DNA of 64,000 nucleotides from Bactrocera neohumeralis (taxonomy: Eukaryota; Arthropoda; Insecta; Diptera; Tephritidae), in NCBI RefSeq assembly GCF_024586455.1, contig NC_065921.1, forward strand, positions 48,506,574 to 48,570,573, in the 5' to 3' direction. A program made the position numbers and the translations under genes. The notes under the pieces are model-generated. The model did not search any database. It saw nothing but the letters and a program-made list of their open reading frames with translations, and had not been told where the DNA came from. Position 1 is the first letter of the stretch, and each line of letters opens with the position of its first letter. This document shows, piece after piece, positions 22,938 to 34,171 of the stretch.

Positions 22938-25130
22938 ACTTCTTCTTCTTAATTGGCGTAGAAACCGCTTAAGCGATTATAGCCGAGTTAACAACAGCGC
23001 GCCAGTCGTTTCTTCTTTTCGCTAAGTGGCGCCAATTGGATATTCCAAGCGAAGCCAGGTCCTTCTCCACTTGGTCCTTCCAACGGAGTGGAGGTCTTCC
23101 TCTTCCTCTGCTTCCCCCGGCGGGTACTGCGTCGAATATTTTCAGAGCTGGAGTGTTTTCGTCCATCCGGACAACATGACCTAGCCAGCTGTCTTTTAAT
23201 TCGCTGAACTATGTCGATGTCGTCGTATATCTCGTACAGCTCATCGTTCCATCGAATGCGGTATTCGCCGTGGCTAACACGCAACGGACCATAAATCTTT
23301 CGCAGAATTTTTCTCTCGAAAACTCGCAACGTCGACTCATCCGTTGTTGACATCGTCTAAGACTCTGCACCATACAGCAGGACGGGAATTATGAGTGACT
23401 TATAGAGTTTGGTTTTGTTTGTCGAGAGAGAGGACTTTGCTTCTCAATTGCCTACTCAGTCCGAAGTAGCACCTGTTGGCAAGAGTTATCCTGCGTTGGA
23501 TTTCTAGGCTGACATTGTTGGTGGTGTTTACGCTGGTTCCAAGATAGACGAAATTATCTACGACTTCAAAGTTATGACTGTCAACAGTGACGTGAGAGCC
23601 AAGTCGCGAATGCGACGACTGTTTGTTTGATGACAGGAGATATTTCGTCTTGCCCTCGTTCACTGCCAGACCCATTTTCTGTGCTTCCTTGTCCAGCCTG
23701 GAGAAAGCAGAACTAACGGCGCGGGTGTTGAGGCCGATGATATCAATATCATCGGCATACGTCAACAGCTGTACACTCTTATAGAAGATGGTACCTTCTC
23801 TATTTAGTTCTGCGGCTCGAACTATTTTCTCCAAAAGCAGGTTAAAAAAAAAAAAGTCGCACGATAGGGAATCGCCATGTCTGAAACCTCGTTTGGTATC
23901 TTCCGATCCTTCCTTCCCGATCCTGACGGAGCTTTTGGTGTTACTCAACGTCAGTTTACACAGCCGTATTAGTTTTGCGGGGATACCAAATTCAGACATC
24001 GCGGCATAAAGGCAGCTCCTTTTCGTGCTGTCGAAAGCAGCTTTGAAATCGACGAAGAGGTGGTGTGTGTCGATGCTTTCGTCCGACCATATTTTACAAA
24101 GAAGCTGATGCATGCTCCATATTAGTTCTTCGCCGCCGTGTTTGAATAGCTCGGCCGGTAGTCCGTCGGACCCCGCCGCTTTGTTGTTCTTGAGGCGGGC
24201 AATTGCTATTCGAACTTCTTCATGGTCGGGTAATGGAACGTCTGCTCCTTTGTCATCGATTGGGGAATCGGGTTTTCCTTCTCCTGGTGTTGTGCGTTCA
24301 CTGCCATTCAGCAGGCTGGAGAAGTGTTCCCTCCATAATTTAAGTATGCTCTGGGCATCAGTGACTAGATCACCTTTGGGGGTTCTACAGGAATACGCTC
24401 CGGTCTTGAAACCTTCCGTAAGCCGCATTTTTTCGTAGAATTTTCGAGCATTACCCCTGTCGGCCAGCTTATCAAGCTCTTCGTACTCACGCATTTCAGC
24501 CTCTTTCTTCTTCTGTCTACAAATGCGTCTCGCTTCCCTCTTCAACTCTCGGTATCTATCCCATCCCGCACGTGTAGTGGTCGATCGTAACGTTGCGAGG
24601 TAGGCAGCATGTTTTCTCTCCGCTGCGACACGGCACTCCTCGTCGTACCAGCTGTTCTTTTGCACTTTCCGAAACCAATGGTTTCGGTTGCAGCTGTACG
24701 TAAGGAGTTTGAAATGCCGTCCCACAGTTCCCTTATACCGAGTTGTTGACGAGTGCTCTCAGAGAGCAGGAGTGCAAGCCGAGTAGAAAATCGTTCGGCT
24801 GTCTGTTGTGATTGCAGCTTCTCGACGTCGAACCTTCCTTGTGTTTGGTGTTGCACAGAGGCGGGTGCGAATCTTGGCTGCAACAAGATAGTGGTCCGAG
24901 TCGATGTTAGGACCTCGGAGCGCACGCACATCTAAAACACTGGAGACGTGTCTTCCGTCTATCACAACATGATCGATCTGGTTGGTAGTTTTTCGATCCG
25001 GAGACAGCCAGGTAGCTTGATGAATCTTTTTATGCTGGAATCTAGTACTACAGATAACCATATTTCGGGCCCCGGCGAAGTCAATCAGCCTCAACCTATT
25101 TGGGGATGTTTCGTAAACACTTTTGGAAAT
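22938..25130 (-). mobile_element. RTE-like LINE, 5'-truncated
   Basis: The minus-strand order is correct for a non-LTR element with an AP-type endonuclease. The C-terminal half of the endonuclease (NQIDHVVIDGRH, then DSDHYLV; about 24850-25000) comes first, then a linker, then the reverse transcriptase (23400-24725). After this comes the C-terminal tail (DESTLRVFERKILRKIYG, MDENTPALKIFDAVPAGG; 22969-23350). The 3' end has a TTCTTCTTCTTAATT tract (AAG repeats on the element strand), as in RTE-type elements. The 5' truncation is at about 25130. Frame changes occur near 24700-24800 and 23200. RTE clade is my best reading; a related clade is possible. Confidence 0.8.
23400..24725 (-). pseudogene. 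LINE reverse transcriptase ORF with in-frame deletion
   Basis: The open frame of 441 codons contains KNNKAAGSDGLPAELFKHGG (entry to the RT domain), LFVDFKAAFDS (first catalytic Asp), GFRHGDSLSCDFF (the usual RQGD-type turn) and LTYADDIDIIG (YADD catalytic pair). FEVVDNFVYLGT follows. Between KIWSDES and IDTHHLFVDFK the segment normally carrying the YRGISLL and CGFRPG-type motifs is missing, so the frame stays open but the fingers subdomain is lost. An A-tract near 23847-23858 has also expanded the CDFF motif by two residues. The long frame is therefore misleading: the enzyme should be dead. Confidence 0.85.
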
Positions 25131-25279
25131 TCCCAAAATAATATTAATTCATTCGTCCTTCCAGGAAAAATTTCAGTGGAATGTTTAGAATATTGTTGCG
25201 AGAAAATATGTACATATATAATTAGTTTTAGGCACATCCACAATAAATAGAGTAGCATGTGTGGAAATTGTTCAAATGA

Positions 25280-25379
25280 NNNNNNNNNNNNNNNNNNNNN
25301 NNNNNNNNNNNNNNNNNNNNNNNNNNNNNNNNNNNNNNNNNNNNNNNNNNNNNNNNNNNNNNNNNNNNNNNNNNNNNNN
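25280..25379. other. Assembly gap (100 N)
   Basis: This is a run of exactly 100 N, a conventional gap of unknown size. The sequence just right of it repeats a TTCATTCATAAA-type block twice (about 25381-25392 and 25423-25434), so a collapsed tandem repeat may be the cause. Confidence 0.98.
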
Positions 25380-25776
25380 ATTTCATTCATAAACGCAGGC
25401 GCAAATTCCACAAGCAACCTCGCTTCATTCATAAAAACAGACGCCGTAACATCTCCCCGAGCATGCCTTCGCCAACAAGCGTCTTTTCGCGACGATGGCA
25501 AAAGCTAAAAATCATAAATTGAACAACTTTCTGATGATTCTTCACAGAAAGAAGTGACAAAAGTGGCAACATAGCCGTTGTCGATTTACAATATTTGTCT
25601 AAAATATTTTTCCGTGACTCGCAAAAATCTGCGTCGATATGTATGCACGCTCATACATCTTCATACATATTTACGCTGGTTTGTAGGCGAAGCTGTTCAG
25701 CGGCAAGGGAAGCGGTGACAATCGGCGGCCATTACTTTATTTTTTCGGCACAGCTTGGATTTTCTATCTTCACATA

Positions 25777-25937
25777 AGTGCTGAACCAATGAGCGCGACA
25801 AATATTAGAATACACACGTTCTTAGGGACACAGTTATTAAGCCAGCTGCACAACTACATAACTGTGTCCATAAGAACGTGTGTATTTGACAGATGTCGCT
25901 TACAGTCTGTCGTGCTCAATTTGTTCAGCACTTGACT
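25777..25937. repeat. Imperfect inverted repeat (hairpin)
   Basis: The arm at 25809-25836 (from AATACACACGTTCTTA) pairs with 25859-25886 with one mismatch over 28 bases. Further out, AAGTGCTGAAC (25776-25786) pairs with GTTCAGCACTT (about 25922-25932). The layout suggests a small foldback or MITE-like element. Confidence 0.7.
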
Positions 25938-25939
25938 CT

Positions 25940-27510
25940 TTGACAAAACGCCAGTTTCGGCCATTGGTTGACCGTGACAACGGAGATGCGAAAGAAGCGT
26001 GCGACGCTTGTTATTATGAATGTATGTACATATGTATATGGCTCGCATTTGCTTTCGTAAACATACAGACAAATGTGCCAAAGAAATAATATATGTATGT
26101 ACATGTGCATGTGTCATAGAAATTCTATTGGTACAAATATGGAAATGATAACGAAATAATGCGAATATGCATATTTCATGAAGGTCATTAATTTTTTTTA
26201 AGAAATGAAGTTCATTTGACACATCTTCGCTTTGTAATAGACGAAATAAATATATCTTTTGTGAAATAATTAAAAAATAAAATTAATTATTTTTTATCTA
26301 ATTTTTACGATTTTGTAAAAACTAAATTTTTACAATTAAAAAATGGTTCATATGATACAAGATCACGCATATGTGTCTCAGAGAATGCTTCTTTACATTC
26401 TTTGTGTGACTTTGCATATTTTTCTTCAAAGCATTTCTCTTTATTCATTCTCGCATGAATTCAGTCGTTTTACATATATTTCTGCCACTGCACATGCTCA
26501 ATTCTGCTAAATAGCAGCGAGAATGGCGAAATTCCCCTTCTGACCGTCCAATCGAACATCTATCAATTTGCACCTTCTCTGTTTTAGTTCTCTGCATCTA
26601 TCGAACCTCTGATTCTGCACCTTCTCTATACTTTAAGTTCTCTGTCTGAGGTAGCTTTCATATATGCACGCCTAAAATTATGCAATAATATTCAAATTAT
26701 TTAGTAAGTAGATCAGCAAAATACAGGTATTTTTCAATTCAGTTATTTGTCTATTTTGCACTGTATTATCCAAAAAAAAAAAAGTTTTTATTTAAATTTA
26801 CTTTAAACCATAAAAACTGCACTTTTTCCGTATTTTTCGATTTTCTAAATAAGGAAAATAAAGATTTCTCGGAAGCATACTGCATTACATACATAGGTAT
26901 CACACCAGATTGAATAAAAATGTCGGTTTGTCGATTTTATTGTTTTTTGTTGTGGAATATTGTAAAACTAATCATTAAATTTTTGCGCAATGCTTCTGGC
27001 TAATTCACTGATGTTTTATAAATATAAATGCAATATTTAAGAATATGAATACGCTACGTACACTCATACTTATGTATGCAAAAACAACATAATAGGTTGA
27101 AGCTAACAAACTCTTTTACTGCCTTATAGCGGACAACAAACAGCTTAAGAATATATTTTCATTGTCATCAAAGCTAATGCCCAAACTTCACAATTATTTT
27201 TCTAAATTTTTGGGAGTTTAACTGTTCATTTTTAAAGCAGGCATTCGAATACACGCAATCGGAATGTATATGTACATATGTGATATACATGTGAATTCTT
27301 GAGCGTTCTCCCAGATACGCGACATTGTAGAGATTTCTCATTTGCTTATTTCAGAGCGTGATCGCACGTGCACGTGCTCTCTGTTTGCAGTTAACCTTCT
27401 TTGTTGTTGCAGGCGCATCGGCTTTTATTCATATTGTTATTATGTTGGTAGTATCATTTGAAACAAGTTTAGATGTTGCTAGCGCTCATATTAATGAAGG
27501 TGGCACTGAA
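25940..27510. other. AT-rich non-coding DNA upstream of a promoter candidate
   Basis: No coding frame is recognised. Positions 26560-26650 hold TTCTCT/AGAGAA-rich sequence related to the repeats at 22417 and 52479. Positions 27350-27395 are GC-richer and contain GCACGTGCACGTGC, which includes CACGTG-type E-boxes. Confidence 0.5.
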
Positions 27511-27514
27511 TAAA

Positions 27515-27571
27515 TCAGTTAGTGAACAACTGTCTAAATAACAAGACCTGTGTAGAAGTGCCAACCGAAAG
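27515..27571 (+). promoter_or_regulatory. Putative Inr+DPE core promoter and first exon
   Basis: TCAGTT at 27515-27520 matches the arthropod initiator, with A+1 at 27517. AGACCT lies at 27544-27549, exactly +28 to +33, and matches the DPE consensus RGWYVT at all positions. No TATA box is evident at -30. A splice-donor-like CCGAAA/GTAAGA begins at 27571, so a 54-base non-coding first exon is possible. Its target gene is not shown; both host genes in the window lie downstream on the same strand. Confidence 0.5.
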
Positions 27572-30160
27572 TAAGATCAAGTGAAGTTATTAAAAATATG
27601 TAATAGCGCAATTCAAAGCAATATAATCTAAACCAGTAATAAGTATTTATATTTGTTTGTTAAGTGATGTTGGTAAAAAGTACCTTTGCAAATGTATATT
27701 TGAATTTGCATACCTAAATATTGCATATGCAAAAACCCAACATATGAATGTAAAAATTTGGATATATAGTATATAAACATGTGTATACTTTAAGGTGGGC
27801 CAAAACCACAATTTAACTTTTTCTTAGAAACCGCAAAAATAGTGTCCAAAGTTACGAAAAAAAATTGGGAAAAACGTGAGCTCTTAATATTATTATTTAT
27901 GGTACAGGAATATTTTTTCGTGTAAGTATCTAACATATGTACATATGTACATATGTATGTATGTACATTAAGACTGGAATATTTTGTTTGGATTTTTAAT
28001 TGCTTTGAACAAATCATTATATAGAGGAAATTAAAACTTATTCTTATATATTTAAAAAAAAAATCGGAAAAGTTTAATTTTAATAATATTTTACACAATA
28101 ATGCCGCCTCAAAATGGTCGAATATTATGTTATTTCTAACTTTGTTTTTTATTCGATAAATTCATATAGATTTTGTTTTTCATTTACCACGGTTGAAATA
28201 ACAAGATAATAATTTTTTATTAGTAATGCATTTTATTTGTTTTTTTGTTTTTTGTACAAGAATAAGTTTTCATTTTCACTATAAAATAATTTCTTCTAGT
28301 GCCATTTGTTAATATTAATATTAAGATCTCAACCTTAAGCAGATTTTTTTATTCATGTCTGTCTACAGTTTCGCAGTATTTAAGCAAAATTAAATTAAAA
28401 GTTCTTTCAATCTACCCTCGTATACCTATTTTTAAATATTACTATGCATGTACATATATATTATATATTTAAAACTTGTTTGAACGGCTAATGATTCTGA
28501 ACATAAAAAAGAGTCGAAAATACTCTGAAGATAATTAATTTTGAGAATATTTTAAACGAAAGCTTTATATGTGCTTGGTATTGGCTCTGAAGTAATTTAA
28601 ATATAGTGGCTTTGAATGATCATTCTGTTACTTTTACGGCCTATGTAATTCATATAATACCAATAATATAATATTTAAATGCTTAAAAGCCATTGGTAAC
28701 CAAATTCTCAGTTATATATATATATATATATATATATACGACATATATTAATTTCAAACAAATAAATAATTAGTAGTTCACTGAAAGAACTGTTAAAACG
28801 ACCATAAAAGGTTCTCCAATCGGCATCGCCAAAATAATATAAGTGATCGGGGTACAATTTTATAGCGATCTGTGTCCATAATTACAGTAATTTGGCGAAT
28901 TTCCTTGTCACATTTTTACCAAATGCCTCATATTATTTGTCAAATTATTTACTTAATCAACAGCTAATTACCTAACTGTCAGTTTCTAGGGCTAACTAGA
29001 TTTCTTTTACCATTGAAATACATATTTAAACATAAATTTACCTTTCATATACATATCTCTTAATCGCATTATAATCGATATTTACCTCCATTGACGGGCC
29101 ATGGAATTTTTATTTGTTTAATTGCCTGCAAACTATAACAGATTTTATGGAATGTGTGCTCAAAGCAATGATTCCCAATATTTGTAGCAGAATGGTTAGA
29201 TATTATTTGTTTACTAAAACGAAGTTTCCTTCAATAAATTGATTGCTTCGTGGGCTGTAGGGCTATAAGTTAGGTACCTATTGAACCAAAGGTGAACTTC
29301 ATCGCTGAACGAAGTTTTTTTGTGAAAATGTGAAAAACGTGCGAACCGCAAAACCTTCCATAAATGGATCATCTCTGCTCCAATTGTCTTCTACGATACT
29401 CTACTCCACAGCAGCAATATCGTGTTTGGGGCGCACTGTACGGCGTCTCTGACGACAAATTTTGTTTTAATTTTGCTTAAATTAACCACACTACCCATAA
29501 TTGTAAAAGTGCTACAATCTATTAAAAATGCTATTTTGTATATTTTTTTTCTATTAAATATTGTTTTAATCAAGTGAGAATATGTTTAAGGCAAAAAGAA
29601 CACTTTGGAATTATAGTTTGTCCGTAATTTTATAAAATTTTATAATATTTTTCGCTCATGTGACTCTGCGCTGTTGTTCCGTAAAAATTATGTTCTTTTA
29701 TTTTAAGGTTTCCATTACTTAACGGTTCAAGCTGTCATTTTTCAATCAGTATTCATGAAACACTTTTACTTGGCTTTCGTTTGTGAGTGAATTTTTTAAT
29801 TAAAGATCTATGGTTTACTTATGCATGTACATATACATATATATATACATATACATATATATATGTATATATATATACTTATATGTATAAATGAATATGT
29901 GTGTCAATGAGTGTAAATGTCGAAGAACACAAAAATAGCATGACTGCAATAAAATAATAAAAGCGCGAAGCTTTAGGTGTTGGAAAATGACTCCAATTAT
30001 AATGGGATATGATTACCTAAGATATCTTTACAGCTTTTGCATTACTAGACTTATTTTAACCCAAAACAAGCAGACTAAAATTTAAAATTCTTAACTAACT
30101 AAAGTAGTGTGATTGTATCATCTACATACTTACCATGTGTATGTACGTATGTATGCATAT
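27572..30160. other. AT-rich non-coding DNA with microsatellites
   Basis: No gene is seen. TACATATG tracts lie at about 27935-27965, a (TA) run at 28713-28738 and a mixed ACATAT/ATATGT tract at about 29826-29885. Small frames here are random. Confidence 0.55.
28713..28738. repeat. (TA)13 microsatellite
   Basis: This is an uninterrupted TA dinucleotide run. Confidence 0.95.
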
Positions 30161-30162
30161 TA

Positions 30163-30737
30163 GAGTGATTAAAAAAAAAAATTTTTTTTCGTTTGGTACT
30201 CGGAAAAATAGGTTCGTAGACACCTCTAAGAAAGCCTCTCCAAACATGAGTATTTAATTGTAACGGGAAGGTCCTCCTACATACAGTTTTCTATTTATTC
30301 TTATTATCAGATAGAAAAATTTATATCTCGCTTCCAACTACTTGAAAAAATATCTTGTTCCTTAGATTTTATAGGAAATAATAATTTTTTTTTCATTGAG
30401 TTATAAAATTCATAAGAAATAAAAAAATTTCCCAAAAATAATCAAACTTTAACTGTTAATATCTTTTAAACGTTTGGGTTTACGAAAAAATCATAATAGA
30501 CCTTTTTTGTAGAGCATTCAATTTCCTACAGAATCTAAGGAACAAGATATTTTTTCAAGTAGTTGGAAGCGAGATATAAATTTTTCTATCTGATAATAAG
30601 AAAAAAATAGAAAACTGTATGTAGGAGGACCTTCCCGTTACAATTAAAAACTCATGTTTGGAGAGGCTTTCTTAGAGGTGTCTAGGAACCTATTTTTCCG
30701 AGTATCAAACGAAAAAAAAATTTTTTTTGAATCACCC
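30163..30737. mobile_element. Foldback MITE, 575 bp, arms of about 210 bp
   Basis: The left arm (30163 to about 30375) and right arm (about 30530-30737) are near-perfect reverse complements, from the outer TAGxGTGATT ends through TCGTTTGGTACTCGG and ATCTTGTTCCTTAGATT. TA flanks both ends (30161-30162, 30738-30739). The loop is AT-rich and contains no coding sequence. It is non-autonomous; the TA target suggests the Tc1/mariner superfamily. Confidence 0.88.
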
Positions 30738-30739
30738 TA

Positions 30740-31900
30740 ATGCATATATGTATATTTATGCTGAGCAGATTTGCGCTAGTTATATTTACTAATCGTTATC
30801 AGCGCAAACCGGGGGATCAAATTATATATTTGCCACACATTGTAAAAAACGTATTTGAGTTATGTTCGAGGGTTAATAATGATTATTTGCAATGTGTCTG
30901 CATGTTTTGAAAAAAGTTGCAAATATGTATACATGTATGTATGTCGAACTCAATGAAAATTTTCGCTTTAAGGCGAGAAGTATTAAATTATATCGCCAAA
31001 TAGAGTCTTATAATAATAATAATATATCGAAATTATGAAATAATAGTATCAGCTGATTTCCAATAATAGTAATATTTGCGTGAAACACGGTACACATCTG
31101 TCTTGTCCTTGAGCGCGATGCTAAATCTGCAAAAAGCTTACGAGACAAATAATGTCACTTGCACCAGACTTTCTTTAGCATTCATGGATTCAGAAAATAT
31201 TCTGTTTTGGTATGTAAGTATAAATAAATTATTTAACAACAGATGAAAGATATTGAGCACGTGACTATTTTATGTAAACCCGAAGGTATCTCCGTACCCA
31301 TCATAAGCACCATATTCCGATTAATCCTTCTATATATTCTCTTATTTTTGTCATGCCATCTGGAATTTATAATTATATAACGAAAATCGCACACTTATTT
31401 CTAACTTAGGTCGGTATGTTTGGTTGCGTACAATTGTGGCACTTCCTTACATGCTTGTTATTACTTTATGATATGGTATGCTGTAAAAAATTTAAGTGAA
31501 ATCTGCTTATAACTGGAAAAAGAACGAACAAAAAGAAAAATAATTGCTTATTAATGTCACGATTTTATTATTGCATTAACACACTTATAATCTTAACTTA
31601 ATGAGTTCAAAATTTAGTTAACGTATTACGCTTAAATAGCATTCACGTTTGAAGGTTCTGAGAAGTAATAGTATTTAAGTAGTAGTAGTATTTAAAATAA
31701 TTCAGAGGATATGAGGAATAATGAATCGTTTTTTTTATGTTTCCTTTGATATTCCTTGGTCTTTTGATAAACCTCTTTTCAAAAAAGCGAAATTTACCAT
31801 ATTTTCTTAAGTGTAGTAGCTAATTTCCAAATTAAGATACACAACTGTATTTTGGTACAGGAAAGCTTAATTGAGTCGGGCATTTGGTGTTTAAAAATAT
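30740..31900. other. AT-rich spacer, no gene seen
   Basis: No recognised coding frame, RNA gene or terminal repeats are present. Confidence 0.5.
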
Positions 31901-32387
31901 TTTTAAAGGTGGGTTGGGTAACGCCCTCTAATAGATTTAATGTGCATGTCCCAGAAACCTTTAAATCTATTTCAACCCAACTTGCTGATGAAAGTCCTCC
32001 GCCCTCTACATATGTGTTCAGCACATGATTTCTGAGTTATAGTATATTACGTAAATGTGTGTTTTAAATCCTCCCTCATGTAACTCTTCTGTATCATCTT
32101 GACTGTCATATCTAAGCTCTCTTCATAACCTTTATATGGGGAATTGACGTGGTTATTATCTGATTTTACCCATTTTCTTAATGAAACTCAGGAAACATAT
32201 TTTTTGGTAATAATTTGTCGGTTTCTATGTCAATATGTAAGATATCTCATTAAAATTAGTTAAACGTATAATATATTTATAACCGAAAACATATGAAATA
32301 TGTCCATGAATTACCTTAGCTCTATACATTGTGACAAAAAAAAACACCCAGAAATTGTAACTAAATTCCCCGAGTAAATGATATTTC
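31900..32387. repeat. Degenerate DINE/Helentron-like sequence
   Basis: Segments such as GACGTGGTTATTATCTGATTTTACCC (near 32148-32173, shared in part with 11740-11760) and AATATGTAAGATATCTC (about 32234-32250) recur in other family copies. Boundaries are unclear. Confidence 0.35.
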
Positions 32388-32631
32388 AAAACAAGTAAGA
32401 AAGAAATAAGTTCAGGTGCAGCCGAACATTTTATACTCTTGTAATTTGCAAGAATCAAAGCCAGGGGAATACTTTAAGGTGTAAAACCAATCATATAGAT
32501 GTTCGAAAATCCTGATATTAGTTATACGAGTATATTTTTAAATTTTTCTATTTTAGGGCACGATTCCGATTACTTTGGCGGAGGGGTAAAAAACCGAATT
32601 TCCGTATAAATGGGGTATGTACGTAATTTAT

Positions 32632-33880
32632 GTGACTGAAGTACTTTCGCGAAGTACTCCTTTCTGCGTTGGAGGCCTTCGGCCGCGCTTTAAAAAAATA
32701 ACCCTGGCCGAGCGAATACCCGGGGTGACTGAAGTAATATCGCGTAGTACTCCTTTCTGCGTTGGCGGCCTTCGGCCGCGCTCTAAAAAAATAAGCCTGG
32801 CCGAGCGAATACTCGGGGTGACTGAAGTACTATCGCGTAGTACTCCTTTCTGCGTTGGCGGCCTTCGGCCGTGCTCTAAAAAAATAACTCTGGGGTGACT
32901 GAAGTACTATCGCGTAGTACTCCTTTCTGCGTTGGCGGCCTTCGGTCGCTCTCTAAAAAAATAACCCTGGCCGAGCGAATACCCGGGGTGACTGAAGTTA
33001 TATCGCGTAGTACTCCTTTCTGCGTTGGCGGCCTTCGGCCGCGCTCTAAAAAAATAACCCTGGCCGAGCGAATACCCGGGGTGACTGAAGTACTTTCGCG
33101 TAGTACTCCTTTCTGCGTTGGCGGCCTTCGGTCGCGCTCTAAAAAAATAACCCTGTCCGAGCGACTACCCGTGGTGACTGAAGTAACATCGCGTAGTACT
33201 CCTATCTGCGTTGGCGGCCTTCGGCCGCGCTCTAAAAATAACCCTGGCCGAGCGAATACCCGGGGTGACTGAAGTACTATCGCGTAGTACTCCTTTCTGC
33301 GTTGGCGGCCTTCGGCCGCGCTCTAAAAAAATAACCCTGGCCGAGCGAATACCCGGGGTGACTGAAGTTATATCGCGTAGTACTCCTTTCTGCGTTGGCG
33401 GCCTTCGGCCGTGCTCTAAAAAAATAACCCTGGCCGAGCGAATACCCGGGGTGACTGAAGTTATATCGCGTAGTACTCCTTTCTGCGTTGGCGGCCTTCG
33501 GCCGCGCTCTAAAAAAATAACCCTGGCCGAGCGAATACCCGGGGTGACTGAAGTACTATCGCGTAGTACTCCTTTCTGCGTTGGCGGCCTTCGGCCGCGC
33601 TCTAAAAAAATAACCCTGGCCGAGCGAATACCCGGGGTGACTGAAGTACTATCGCGTAGTACTCCTTTCTGCGTTGGCGGCCTTCGGCCGTGCTCTAAAA
33701 TAATAACTCTGGCCGAGCGACTACCCGTGGTGACTGAAGTAATATCGCGTAGTACTCCTATCTGCGTTGGCGGTCTTCGGCCGCGCTCTAAAAAAATAAC
33801 CCTAGCCCAGCGAATACCCGGGGTGACTGAAGTACTATCGCGTAGTACTCCTTTCTGCGTTGGCGGCCTTCGTCCCCTAA
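32632..33880. repeat. 93-bp GC-rich tandem array, about 14 units
   Basis: Unit starts (GTGACTGAAG) lie at 32632, 32725, 32818, 32895, 32988, 33081, 33174, 33265, 33358, 33451, 33544, 33637, 33730 and 33823. Spacing is 93 bp except one 77-bp unit (16 bp lost) and one 91-bp unit. Each typical unit has two hairpins: AGTACTATCGCGTAGTACT and GCGGCCTTCGGCCGC. Because 93 is 31 codons, frames stay open on both strands (for example 33211-33909 + and 33165-33887 -), but these are repeat artefacts rather than genes. GC content is far above the surroundings. Confidence 0.95.
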
Positions 33881-33912
33881 AATACAAACCAATGTATCAT
33901 AAAAAATAAATG

Positions 33913-34089
33913 GAAATCGCTGACAGATATAATAACCAAAAAATATGACAACTTTATATCCAAAATTCAAATTTTGTTTCAATATGAGTGCATGATAACC
34001 AAAAAATATAACAACTTTATATTTAAACAAAATTTAAGTTTTCGTTATAAAATTTATACATTTTGGTTATTATATCTGTCAGCGATTTC
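33913..34089. repeat. Inverted-repeat element with 29-bp arms
   Basis: The left arm at 33913-33941 (GAAATCGCTGACAGATATAA...) pairs perfectly with the right arm at 34061-34089. The interior contains two copies of GATAACCAAAAAATAT-like sequence. A related interior block occurs at 54290-54360, again beside the 93-bp unit. Confidence 0.8.
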
Positions 34090-34171
34090 AAGGTGATGAT
34101 AGGTGATACGTTCAACCGTTGGGTGAACAAAACTATAATACTCTATAGTAACTCGTTGCAAGAGTATAAAA

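Larger units (their letters stand above)
32388..34171 (+). repeat. DINE/Helentron-like element carrying a tandem-repeat core
   Basis: The left end (ACAAGTAAGAAAGAAATAAG, then GGTGCAGCCGAACATTTTAT at about 32415-32434) matches the start of copy a at 11228-11275. The right end (GGGTGAACAAAACTATAATA, then GTTGCAAGAGTATAAAA, about 34121-34171) matches its end. Between the ends lie a 93-bp tandem array (32632-33880) and a small inverted-repeat element (33913-34089). Known DINE-1/Helentron elements often carry central tandem repeats, so the array may be an integral part of this copy. Confidence 0.5.

Noticed and set aside
24112..24438. 108-codon + frame
   Set aside because: It is antisense to the LINE reverse transcriptase reading.
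32632..33880. Regular repeats resembling a CRISPR array
   Set aside because: The units are contiguous 93-mers without variable spacers, in a eukaryotic genome full of transposons.
33165..33909. Long overlapping open frames on both strands (232 and 240 codons)
   Set aside because: They arise because the 93-bp tandem unit is a multiple of three with no stops; the protein would be pure repeat with no domain.
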